Positions 33,186 to 43,560 of a DNA stretch of 64,000 nucleotides are shown piece after piece (the stretch's first letter is position 1; each line of letters opens with the position of its first letter). The position numbers and the translations under genes were made by a program. Below the pieces are notes generated by a model that saw only the letters and a program-made list of their open reading frames with translations, was not told the origin of the DNA and did not search any database. The stretch is taken from positions 81,228,338-81,292,337 of the forward strand of contig CM043953.1 of NCBI GenBank assembly GCA_014529385.2, read 5' to 3'. This stretch comes from Adiantum capillus-veneris (Eukaryota; Streptophyta; Polypodiopsida; Polypodiales; Pteridaceae).

Positions 33186-34845
33186 TTATTTCTTCGTGGA
33201 ATTCCCGCTTTGCTATACCAAGGACCTCACCCAAGGTAAATTCCACCTTACTCTTTAGAATCCTCTCTTCCAAAACCTTTTTGAGATCCGTTGCTGCCTC
33301 TATATCGGATTGGAGTTTGTAGGCCGGACCCTTTGCTTTGGATTTTGTTGCATCCTTCTTCTTGTCTTTAGAGGCTTCTTGCATAGGCACTTCGGGGACA
33401 GGCATCTGTTGCGGGGAAGGTGATCTAGGAAGCACTGTGTCATTTCTACCTCCACTCCTCGTTGCCCGCTTTGAAGGCCCTTCATCCCCATTCTCGCGCT
33501 TACGTTTCTCTTCAACAATGGCCTCATTTGCTTGACATTTGGCAATATATGCATGCACTGACAAAGAGTCCACAGGGTCATTCCAACCTGTTTCAAGCCG
33601 AATGCAATCTCCAGCTTCATGTAAAACCTCTGTAGTCATTTTACCCTTCATAGCAGACTCTATAGCGCATGGCCATAGCTCTCCAATACCATTAGATTAC
33701 TCTTCTCCAACCTTGACTGATCCTTTTTTCTTAATAGGATCCACCTTCAACCCATAGGCGGCTGCCTCAACCATCGAGATGGCATGGCTAGTAGCCATGT
33801 CCTCAACTAGTTTCTTCATCCCGCCTTTGCCAAAGTTTGTTCCCAAGAGCTTACCTGTTTCACTTAAGTGAATTTTTCCATCTTTAAAGAAAACAAGCTT
33901 CTTTGTCGAAGCGTCTTTAAAACTTTCACAATCCCTCCTTCCATGGTCAGTACTATCACACCATATGCATCTATTGACAAAGCCTTCTCTAGTTTGCGGT
34001 CGTTGCCCTGTAGATTGACCTGATGGTTGCCCCTTTTCTTCTAGCCTTGTAAGCTTTAACTTAAGCTCTTGCATTCCTTTGACAATATCATCTAGGATGG
34101 ATTTGTCACTCTTTGGAACCACAATCACAGGCTTTATAGGACTCTCGGGAACACTTGGGAATTGAGTAGGGTTGACTATCATCTTGTCTCTTCGTCTTTG
34201 TCGCTTAGCTAGCAGTGAAATAGCATCTTCGACCTCATTCCAATCAGTCTTCAAACCCTGTTCCGCATCTTTATCCTCAAGTAGTAGCTCTAACTTCTCT
34301 TGAATCTCTTTACATGCGGCTTGCAAAAAGAGCTCTGTCTTCTCCGAGTTTAGAGTAGCCTTTTCAATTCTTGAAAGTTGATCATAAGGACGTTCGAATT
34401 CCCTTAGCAGTTCAGTAGGCGAGAGTCCCTCTTTTGGCCGAACTACCCACTCTAAGAAAGTCCTCTTTGTTACCCTTTCGGAGTCCTCCATGAAATACTC
34501 TTCCTTCAAGGCTAATTTGAATGATTCCCAAGTTGCCCCATGCTCATTTCTAATTCCCCTTACATGCTCTCTGATCTCGGGAACCACAGCAAGTTCAAAA
34601 CTTTGCACCATCTCTGCTTCGGGCACTCCATGAAGCTCCATCTCCTTTACATATCCACAAAGATACTTTGTTACATCTTTACCCTTAAATTGGTCCAATT
34701 TCTTCACCACAGATTGAAGCACTTTGGTCGAGGAGAGCTCCCTCCTTTCTGCAGCTTGCTGCTGCTACATAAACACTGCAAAAGCTTTAAACATTTGCAT
34801 TGTGACTAGATCAAACCGAACCCCCTGTTGCTCTTGTTGCTCCAT
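33121..34845 (-). pseudogene. Ty3/gypsy gag with zinc knuckle, two in-frame stops
   Basis: One minus-strand frame of about 575 codons runs from an ATG at 34845 (MEQQEQQGVRFDLV) with a TAG near 34767 and a TAA at 33699-33697. It holds a gag core (KLDQFKGKDVTKYL, FLEWVVRPKEGLSPTELLRE), a CCHC knuckle CIWCDSTDHGRRDC (C-x2-C-x4-H-x4-C) at about 33960, and, after the TAA, a Lys/Arg-rich linker. The segment DLKKVLEERILKSKVEFTLG follows; in gypsy polyproteins it precedes the aspartic protease. The protease itself is missing: the frame ends at 33121 at the junction with another insertion. Confidence 0.75.
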
Positions 34846-36415
34846 AGCTGTAAACCTTTCTTTTAAGACCTTCGAAGAAGATTTTGAACCCTCACCCTAG
34901 CCTACTTCGCGTCGGGTTCACCAAAAACGTGTCAAGAAGTGCACAATGCGACTAGGAAAGCGCCGGGCCTCTGACTGTGAGGATTCGTAGCAAAATCAAG
35001 CAAGGCGTAGATGATTTGAAGCCAAAAACACACTAAAAAAGAACAAAACTCCAGCCATGAAAGCTCCACTTTGAAAAAGAACCAATACTAACTCAAAACT
35101 CTTGTGTGTGTGAAGATTAGGTGTAGCCTCGCTCCCAATTGCACACATGCAGTGCTCATTCGACCTGTTAAAAACCCTAAATTTACGCTTCGATTCTTTG
35201 TCGTAACCATTTCAAGGAAGCTTCAGTACTTCATTGGAGAAGCCCAAGTAGTAATTTGAGGAGGGGAAACCCTAATTGGAGGCCTCACAGCCTCAACCAT
35301 GTAGTGGAAGCAGCACGGGACTGCACTAGCACCCTGTAAAGGAATGGCTGTATCTCCTTGCTCATGTGCCCAAATGAGCTCATTCTTGGCTCTAAAAATT
35401 CCCACACAACTTGAGCAACAACGCCAGCGTCGTTGATGTGGCATTTTGAGCTACTTTGAGCATTTTTAAGGCTATTTCTGACCATTTTTTGCCCAAAAAT
35501 GTCACTTTTTGTCCGTAAAAAGCCCAAACGAGCTGGGAAAAATCCTTAAAATTGTGGAAAAATCCGATTGGGCTCACATTTCATGTTGAACCTCATTTTC
35601 CCACTTGGTAAGCACTTTGGATACGTCTTTCACGCCAGCACACGAAACCTGCTATTTTTGGCCGAGATTGCCCGCATTGAACTTTCTAGGCAAAACGAGC
35701 ATGCCACTTCGAAACACTTGACATTTGTACATTCCCAAAGCAAATTAGGCATATATTTATGTGTAAAAGCATTCCATGGTGCCACGTGTAGGGCCTCGCC
35801 CGCCCAGCAAGGTATGTACACGACTACAACCGTGACATTCATTTTCGCATATATCACACTATGTACATTGTAGCATTTGGTCCCACACATCATAAACATT
35901 AAGAGTGAGGTAGATATTTTAATTTCACATTATGAACGTGCCATCGCACGACACCGGACCTTTTTAGGTTATTTGCGGGAGGAGTGATCAGGGAGTCGTT
36001 GAACAGCTCATGGCCCGGCCCTGGATGGCTATTTGCGAGGGGAGTGTTCATTGGCAACTTTATGTTTCTATGTCTTGACATGCATATGTGAGCATTTGTG
36101 TTGCATTGTGATGTGCCAATTACTGAATATTACTAATTGGATGAGATTGCCTCGGTATGTAATTTTAGTGCATCAAGACACTCGTGGAAGATCAGTACGG
36201 TCTGGGTGTGATGGCTAATTTTACTACGCCGGAATATCAAGAGTTTCGATCTGGACGAAAGGAGAAGCTAACTCCTTGATCAAAAGAGCCGAAAGGAGAA
36301 GCTAACTCCTTAACAAAAAAGCAAATTGATTGTCTCTCGGAATGACCCTTGGAAATTCTTTTGAGCTAACTTGAGTTGTTTTGCAGATATGTTGTAATCG
36401 CGGACGATTACTCTC
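34846..36415. other. Decayed LTR-element sequence without a clear gene
   Basis: This should include the 5' leader and possibly the LTR of the minus-strand gypsy gag at 33121-34845. I could not place its ends. Open stretches at 35223-35577 (minus) carry a tryptophan/glycine-poor sequence without a domain. Confidence 0.35.
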
Positions 36416-36431
36416 TTTCAAGAAGGGGAGA

Positions 36432-37079
36432 TGTAACAAACTGCTGACGTGTCAAAGCCCTGAAGATTGGAGCCAACTTACACATGCCGGCCGGGGGGGG
36501 GGGGCTAAACCCTAAGAAGAACAAGTAGCAAAAGAAGAAGTGCTACCAACTTATGGGGACCCCGTCCGATGGGGCCCAAGTGACATAAAGATTAAAATAA
36601 AGCAAGACCCGCAGCTGATGACGTGGCAGTTTTCGAAAATTGAGCTGACATTATGACGTGGTAGGTTGTACGGATTTCCGCGTTTTGCGCTAACTGATGA
36701 CGTGGCAATTGTACGGATTTCCGTAAATTACGCTGGTAGCTTTTGGCATTACTTTTTGGACCAAAAGCTTTTGAGTTTTGAAGGCTTTTCACTGTAACTG
36801 CTTTTTAGGCCAAGGGCCTTTAAACATGAGGTTAGGGCTCATTCTCTGGCATGCTTCCTGCAGAAGGTGCAGAGTCTGGAGTACCGGCTTGTACTGTGCT
36901 GATACAATATAAAGAAATACCAAAAGGGGCGCCAAGGTTTGGGGCCAATACTCTCTGGGGTGGAATTCCGCCACTTCGTGTGCGTGTCGTCTCTTTCTTT
37001 TAGTTCAGTTGTTATTGAAGTGCTAAAAGTCTGTTCACTCTGTTCTTTTCTATTGGCACGTGGTGCCCGTTTTGTGACA
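36432..37079 (+). mobile_element. LTR (family T, TGTAAC subtype), copy c, with polypurine tract
   Basis: It starts TGTAACAAACTGCTG and ends TTTTGTGACA (CA at 37078-37079). It is immediately preceded by AAGAAGGGGAGA (36420-36431), a polypurine tract, so it is a 3' LTR. It contains a run of about 11 G (36486-36496) where copy b has mixed sequence. It resembles copy a at 26442 more than copies b and d, so a and c may be the two LTRs of one element. Confidence 0.75.
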
Positions 37080-37082
37080 GGA

Positions 37083-38800
37083 TGTCACAAATTGTTGATG
37101 TGTCAAGCCACTAAAGAACGGAGCCAATCTGCAAATCCCAACCGAGGGGACTAAACCCTAAGACGAAGCAGCAAAAGAAGAAGAAGTCCTACCAACTTAT
37201 GGGGCCCCGTTCGATGGGGCCCGCGAGACCTAAAAGCACTAAAATTAAAGCGGAGCCAACACACACAAAGCGTAGAAGATGATGATGTGGCTGTTGTACG
37301 GAACTCCCCCATAACGAGCTGACATGCTGACGTGGCAAACTTGTAATGTGCAGCCGAAGTGAATGATTGTACAGTAAGTGCTCGAGGCTCCTTTTACTGA
37401 TGGGAAGGAAGAGCCTTCCTTGACTTAATGAGAGTGTGTGCAATGAACAAACGCGAGAGTGGAATGCAAATTGTGAATGAGTGTGCAAGAGAGTGCTAGA
37501 GAAAGAAAGAGAGGAGACGACACCAGATGGGGTCCCAAACCCCCCTCCAAGGGCCCCCTCTCTATTGCTAGAGAGGTATTTGCTTTAGATTGCACAAAGT
37601 CTGGTACAATGCTTCTAGATGTTGTGGTACTGATGATGACTATGTCGACGACGATGGAGATTGTGACGATGATGACAAAGGTGTCGTCATCAAGATAGGG
37701 ATCTACGCTAACGACGACGGCGTCAAGGCTGAAAACTGAAAATGCTAGGCAGCTGCTCGGGATCTGCTACTATGGCGTATTGCGGCCTGGCCTTGCAACC
37801 ACTTCGCCGGGCTAGCGCTGAAATGCAAAAACGCTGGCTGAAATCTGGAAACGCTAGGCTGATCTATGTCTTGATGGGGAAACTGGCGAGGATCTGCAAT
37901 CGGGTGGGAGCGAGTTCTCGCGTGGCTAACGGCTGAAAACTAAAACGCTGATGAAGGCTGAAAACGCTGAGGATGAATCTCCAAAAACGCTGGCTGATCT
38001 TGTGAGAAAACGCTGGGGCAAGCTGTCTGGTTGCACTCTGCACTTGTGCACTCAGCTTGTCTTCTGTCTTCTACTTCTATTGAGTGCCCAATGGGTTTCA
38101 TTTATAGAAATTATATGTTGGATAGGGCAAGCTTGCCAACAAACTTACAGAAAGAATTCCAAACATCACTTTTAATAAAATGACTTATAGAGGTGTTTCA
38201 CACGCGAGGTCGGAACTGGAACCATGCACTGGAGAATGCTCATGCTAGGTACTGGCTACTGATGCTAATGATCCTGGGTTTGTGCAATCAAAGGGTATGC
38301 AGCTACTCTAAGTGCCTGGACATGCACGGCCTGCGCACATGCTGACAAAGGTGCCAGAACACTTCCTAGGCTTCCTAAACCCTAGGAGTAGGAACAGCTT
38401 GTCCACATACACATAGGGTTAGATGTGCACGTGACAAGACTGTACGGACAGTCCCGCAATTTGTGCTAAAAGTTCCACGTGGCAGCTATACGGATTTCTG
38501 CAAAACGCGCTGGTAGCTTTTGGCCACCCGCTTATGGACCAGATGCTTTTGAGTTTATAGCTTTTCATGTAAACTACTTTTCATAGGCCAAGGGCCTTTA
38601 AATATAAGCCAAGGGCTCATTCTCTAGCATGCTCTGCGTGAGGTGAAGAGAATGGAGTACCGGCGATATACTGAGTTCAAGCAATATAAAGAAATACCGA
38701 AAGGGGCGCCAAGGTTTGGGGCCAATGCTCTCTGGGGTGTCACTCGTCGTCTCGTGTGTCGTGCATCTCTTTCACTTCAGTTGTTATTTGAAGTGCTTCA
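37083..38800 (+). mobile_element. LTR (family T, TGTCAC subtype), copy d, interrupted
   Basis: It begins 3 bp after copy c with TGTCACAAATTGTTG. It follows copy b to GACGTGGCAAACT (37341), is interrupted by a complete family-S solo LTR, and resumes at AGACTGTACGGACAG (38437). It loses similarity near 38800 (TTATTTGAAGTGCTT). Short family-T 3'-end-like pieces reappear near 39045-39120. Confidence 0.75.
37342..38436 (+). mobile_element. Solo LTR (family S) inserted in LTR copy d
   Basis: 1,095 bp, starting TGTAATGTGCAGCC and ending GCACGTGACA, flanked by AAACT (37337-37341) and AGACT (38437-38441), a 5-bp duplication with one mismatch. Copy b of the target LTR shows the empty site (GGCAGACTGTACGG). 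The interior contains repeated AAAACGCTG motifs (about 37800-38030), the complement of those in the inverted copy at 30912. Confidence 0.85.
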
Positions 38801-39179
38801 TCAGGTGCACTCATCGGCCATGGATGACAACAATGATGTTTTTCGCATGTTGTCAATTGAGGACATTGGATGGGGAAACCTATCAACTTTGGATATACAT
38901 GATGCAACATATCCATGTTGCAAAGGGCGTTTGGAACATTATCCAGGGTAGTGATGTAAGACCACGTTCTTTCGATGATAATGCAAGTTCTAGAAGTTCT
39001 ACTACTAGAGTTGTTTTGCATTCTACTAAGTAGGCGCGTTGGGATGCCACTCCGTGTCCCTCGCGTGGATTCTATGCTAAAAGTCTTCCAATTTGTTTGT
39101 TTCAATTGTCACGTGGTACCTTTGTTTAGTCTCGTTCAAGTTTTCAGTATGCCTCTTATGCATCATACTATTATGTTTT

Positions 39180-40562
39180 AACTGTTTAGTATACATGATG
39201 AAAAAGAGCCTCCGTCATTTGATAAAGCACAAAATTTAGGATTTTGATTAGCTGCAATGCAATCTATGTATGATGCTAGTGTCAAAAATGGCACATGGTC
39301 TTTGTGTGACTCGCATCCTAGCAAAAAGGCCATTTGTACTAAGTGGGGTTTTCAAAATGAAGCGTTAACCAAATGGTAGTGTCAAACACTACAAGGCAGA
39401 CTTGTGGCAAAAGGGTATGCTCAAGAGAAGGGCATTGATTTCAATGAGACTTGCTCCTACTTGTTACCTAACTACCGTTTGTAGCATTTGTGCATTGACC
39501 ACTCATAATGGTTGGAATGTATATAAATTGGACATAAAGGCTAAGTTTTTGAATGGTGATTTGCATGAGAAAGTGTATGTATCACACTCTAGTTTTGTTC
39601 AAAAAGGACACGAAAACCAAGTGTGCAATCTTGAGAAAGTGTTGAATGGTTTGAAGCAAGCACCACATGCTTTGTATATGAGAAGATTCATGCTTATGGA
39701 AATAGTCCAATTGAGAGCACTTGTCTGCTTTCAAGCCTCTTTTGGGGGCCTTTGCATCATTAATTGGACAAACAGTTTAAGCAAGTTGATAAAGATATTG
39801 CTTTGTGTCAAACGAAGTATATTGAGACATTGTTGCATGGATTTAGCCTTGAGGATTGCAAGCCTATTGCTACTCCTATGGAGACAAGCTTGAAGCTTAG
39901 TCTTCATAATGTTGGAGATTACTTTCATGTCACACTCTATCAGCAGAGGCTATTGGTTGCCTTATTTGTACATGCATTACAAGGACACATAACGGGTACG
40001 TAGTCTCACAGGCGAGCAGATTTATGCACAACCCAATACGCATTGAAAGGCAATTATGCAATCTTCTGCTACTTGAGTGGCACTATACATCTGAGTTGCC
40101 GCCAAATTTACATGCTTTTTCAGACTCAGGTTGGGCTAGTTGCTATGACGCACGAGTGTCCACTCGTGGTTTTTGTTTCATATCTTGGTTGAGCAAGAAG
40201 CAGACTTCAGTGGCCACTTCTATTGACTTGGGTGTTGGTCAAAAGTCTGGCACCACCATCTTTACTGATGGTCAAACTGCTTTGGCAATTGCCTTGTTCT
40301 ATGCTCGCACAGAGCACATAGAGGTGCGTTATCGCTATGTCAAGGAGAGACTAGCTTACGAGGGGTCAGCCTTGCTTATGTGCCTACACACGACAACCCT
40401 AATGCTCTTTTCACAAAGGCTTTGCCTCGTGAGAAGTTTAAAGCTTTCCGCAAAGCTTTGGGCTAACCCCCCTGTGTGGACTAATCACATAGGGTTTGGC
40501 ACTTCCCTATACATGAGCTCATGTTCACCGCATCACTCCCAACGGGGATTTATTATTAGATT
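39180..40562 (+). mobile_element. Ty1/copia pol relic (RT and RNase H)
   Basis: Plus-strand pieces in copia order. About 39260-39420 reads KNGTWSLCDSHPSKKAICTK, then LVAKGYAQEKGIDFNET. About 39530-39700 reads FLNGD...EKVYV and LNGLKQAPHALY. 40080-40360 reads HAFSDSGWASCYDARVSTRG, then GTTIFTDGQTALAIA and HIEVRYRYVKERL, the RNase H/C-terminal signature of copia. Stops and frameshifts are frequent. It is followed by the 3' LTR at about 40563. Confidence 0.8.
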
Positions 40563-41210
40563 ATGGTAGCAATGTGTGTGAACACACTTAGGACCGCTGA
40601 CGGTTTTTCCAGCTTGTATATACGCCCATCACTCTAGGGCAAGCTTTATCTTTGTATTAACTCATCCAAACCAGTAGCCTACTGGCAGCTTCTGTGTTTT
40701 ATTCAATAGTTTGCGAGATTCCCCTGAGTGAGAGGCCTTCCTACCACCTTCCACCTAAATTTTCTGACCTTTCAAAAGTAACGATCAAGATTCGAACTCG
40801 GTGCAACTGGGAGTACAACCACCACAATCACCCTGTAACCAACCGAGCCCTTAGGCGAAGCTGCAATGAGGCTCTCCACTTAATTATTAATGAAAAGTCG
40901 TCAAACTCGCCTCTCTGTCGCCGTGAGCCACCTGACGCCTGGCATGTGTTGTTGAGCACTCCTGCCTTCGTGCGATGCTAGACCGCGCCCTCCTGCAGCC
41001 TGCGCCCTCCTGGACGTGGCCTTCCCCTGCCTGCCTCGCCTTACCTCCCCCGTCGGTCTGACTGCCGCATTGCCCGCATCGTATCTCCTTTCCTTCTTTG
41101 TATTTTTTGCTTTAATAGGATTGGGTACCCCCTACTTCCTACGTTGTGTGCTCTTGAGCTTCTCCTTCATCTTCTCCATCTTCACGTGAATTCTTGCAGC
41201 TGTATTGCCA
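40563..41210 (+). mobile_element. Copia 3' LTR with internal insertion
   Basis: Ends match the LTR at 30495-30682: TGTGTGAACACACTTAGGAC at the start and TCTCCATCTTCACGTGAATT near the end. It carries about 430 extra bases (roughly 40645-41120) that include the tRNA-like SINE head. Pol lies immediately upstream in sense, confirming it as the 3' LTR. Confidence 0.7.
40700..40885 (-). mobile_element. Candidate tRNA-derived SINE head
   Basis: On the minus strand an A-box-like GGCTCGGTTGG (40849-40839) is followed after 39 nt by a B-box-like GAGTTCGAATC (40799-40789). This is the normal spacing for a type-2 pol III promoter. No anticodon arm or acceptor stem folds convincingly, so it is a SINE or degenerate tRNA relic rather than a tRNA gene. 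The body and tail were not delimited. Confidence 0.5.
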
Positions 41211-41299
41211 ACATAAAGAAGGGAAGTGGGAAGTAAATAGAGAAAGGAGAGCCATCATCCAAGAGTTCAAGAACCCCATGCCAAGGAGACCTAACCACC

Positions 41300-41420
41300 T
41301 CTTCTTATTTATGTAAAATCATATGGATAATTCCCACCCATGCCCAAGGAGGAGGCTTAACACCGCTTCTTATTTATGTAAAATCATATTGAGGATTCCC
41401 ACTATTGTAAAATGAGCTTT
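41300..41420. repeat. Short direct repeat, 67-bp spacing
   Basis: CTTCTTATTTATGTAAAATC occurs at about 41304 and 41371, each followed by ATAT/ATTG and GATTCCCAC-type sequence and preceded by similar 'cccaaggag' text. It is a local duplication in intronic sequence. Confidence 0.7.
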
Positions 41421-41572
41421 AATAAGCCATAAAAGCAATTGAAGTCGGCCTTTTTTATTTTTCTTGTTACATGATAATTGTAAACCTGGATGTCTCCGAT
41501 TGGTCCTATAGGTTAAGTTTGCCTCTATAGGACCTAAATAAGACTTTCTTTCTTCTTCTTTCTTCTTTTATC

Positions 41573-41600
41573 CGGGGGGGGGGGGGGGGCGGGGGGGACT
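41573..41600. repeat. Poly-G tract
   Basis: Seventeen or so consecutive G, interrupted once by C, then seven more G. It is a G-quadruplex-capable sequence on the plus strand. No gene is associated. Confidence 0.85.
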
Positions 41601-42730
41601 TAAGCAAGGGTAGAGCTTAAGGTTAAGCAATAGCCTTGTAGCTGACTTTACCCTTGCCAAGTGGGACAAGGGTCTACACCCCAATGGCAATGTCTCCATA
41701 GTCACAAATTGTAGACCCACTGGCAACACTACCACGAGTATCATGGCTACCACGAGAACATTCTCCAAGGTAGTCACCTCTCCATTACCGAAGCCCACTG
41801 TGAAGCCATACCCATGGGAGAAATGCCTACTAGACATAATCAGTCAACTAGAAGTCGAACCAAGAGTAACATAACAAACTCAAGCAAGCCAAGCAACGCA
41901 TACAACAATTGGAAGAACAAATTGACATCGAAGAAAATCGAGTATAAAACACAACCAACACACAATTTGATCAGGTTTTGTCTCTCATCACACCAACACC
42001 TAAAGGGCACATTGTCCACACGATTATCTCAAAAATCAATGAGAAGAGTAACCAAGACTGGATAAAGAAGGAGATTCGAGTTGAAGGCCTTGCAAAAAAA
42101 ATGGCAAGTGGTGGAACTCTCACAGGATGCAATAATCAAGAATGACATATGCATTCCGGAGCACGAGATTCTAGAAAGAAAGGTAAAGCAGCCATACCAT
42201 TCATCCACATCAGGGAACAAAGCATCAAAATCAAAGGAAAGCAAGTGGTTCTTAAATACTTAAATTTGCAAGAAAAAATTACATTCTGAAGCAAACCCGC
42301 TTACTGCATGGTACCCAAGTATGGATGGCAGACGAGCTCACGCCTCTTCGGCTCAAGTCCAAGAAACAAGAATTGGCTAAGGTAAATGCTACCCTTGCTT
42401 TGAATGTATTGAAAATGATGTACATGATTTGTCCCATAGGTAGAATTCAGCCTCTCGTGGACGTTAATGCAAAAAAAATGTAGTTGAAGAAAAAGACAAG
42501 TTAAGTTGAACAATGTAATTGACATCGACTAAGTCAGTTATGTGGAGATCGTCACCTTGTGGCTTCCCTCGAGCATTAAAGCATGAACAACAAAACACAG
42601 TGTAAACTTCCAAACTTGAACAAACTGACAATGAAGGTATGACAGAACCACAAACTGCTAACCAAAAACACCAAAGTAAATGAATTAACAGGGGACATGT
42701 TCAACACTGGAATAAATGTTGAGTTCTTAC

Positions 42731-43094
42731 CTGAACTCATCTGCACTGAAACTTGGCTTAAGGAGGAATTTAAATCAAGCTTGCTGCCGGTGAATTCATT
42801 TGCAGCCACTTCTCCATCATCCTTAGTTAGACCTTGCCCAAATTCTGACTCTTCTTTTTCTTTTGATTCCCTAAAAGTTGACAGTGAGATTTCTTTTGAC
42901 TTCTTTGACGCACAGCTTGCTTGCTCTTGCATGATAGTACTGTGAGCTACATTGGGCATAGCTGTACTACCTGTGATGGAACTAAAGGTACCCAGATATG
43001 CTTCCGGTCGAGAAAAATGGCTATCTTTGTTGGGCAAGAGCATTGGCAGGGATGTAATGTTGCTTGTAGAACTAGAGGTATTGAGATACGTGTT
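42731..43094 (-). CDS. Host gene, exon B: Ser/Lys/Glu-rich segment
   Basis: The exon encodes a low-complexity region reading SSSTSNITSLPMLLPNKDS, then SKEISLSTFRESKEKEESEF and LDLNSSLSQVSVQMSS. It stops at the canonical donor CAG|GTAAGA (42731/42730, phase 1). The frame opens just after a TAG at about 43097-43095. It is in a different frame from the adjoining exon A (offset by one base). I found no splice pair of normal intron length and matching phase that joins the two. See the finding on the frame break. Confidence 0.6.
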
Positions 43095-43560
43095 CTAAGG
43101 TGGGAGACTCTGTATAATAAGATAAAGAATCCGAAAAGTGATTAGCAGAGTCTCCAGTGTCATCTTCTGCATACGCATATTCTGCTGGATCACCCCATTG
43201 CTGCCAAGCTCCACCATCCCACACAGTTCCACCATTTGGCACCCAAGAAATGTCATAAGGCTCTGCACCCGGGGCTGCATAGTATTGTGGATCATAAAAT
43301 TTAGAACCCCTTGCAGACCACGAAGAGAAATCACTTTGACTAGCGACTGCATCATCTGACTGCTGCACAGAAGCCTGGAAACCTTCATCATGAGAGCCGA
43401 CATAGCCCGAGTCTGGGTGGAAGAGTTGCTGCTGAGAGCGAGGATAAAAAGGCGTGAAGGACGATGAAAGCAAGGGTGAGGATCTTGGCAAAGTGGAAGT
43501 TGTCGCATTTGTGAAGGTCTGTGAAGGCATGGCCGATGTGGTTGCCCTGTTTGCCCTCAT
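43095..43560 (-). CDS. Host gene, 5' coding block (exon A): Gln/Ser/Tyr-rich N-terminus
   Basis: An ATG at 43560 opens about 155 codons. The content is Ser/Thr/Pro-rich, with an aromatic block (FYDPQYYAAPGAEPYDISWV, then VWDGGAWQQWGDPAEYAYA) and an acidic EDDTGD stretch. Such composition suggests an intrinsically disordered N-terminus; no signal peptide or transmembrane helix is present. The upstream sequence could contain a 5'-UTR intron (donor-like GAA|GTAAGC near 43624, acceptor-like ACAAAG just before the ATG). Function unknown. Confidence 0.6.

Larger units (their letters stand above)
14542..42730 (-). other. Candidate 28,189-nt intron of the host gene
   Basis: The donor is CAG|GTAAGA (intron starts at 42730) and the acceptor is TTCTTGGCAG (ends at 14542), both on the minus strand and both phase 1. 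The joined codon gives a continuous Ser-rich to Asp-rich protein. Between them lie one LINE, LINE fragments, several LTR retrotransposons and solo LTRs. Additional small exons could hide in the interval. The alternative is two separate genes, but matching phase, strand, composition and the absence of a start codon in exon C favour one gene. Confidence 0.55.

Noticed and set aside
36432-38800. LTR copies c and d as the paired LTRs of one element
   Set aside because: They are 3 bp apart and belong to different subtypes (TGTAAC versus TGTCAC), so they come from different insertions or a recombination event.
40785-40855. A genuine tRNA gene
   Set aside because: Only A- and B-box-like words are present; no cloverleaf with acceptor and anticodon stems could be drawn, so I call it a SINE head.
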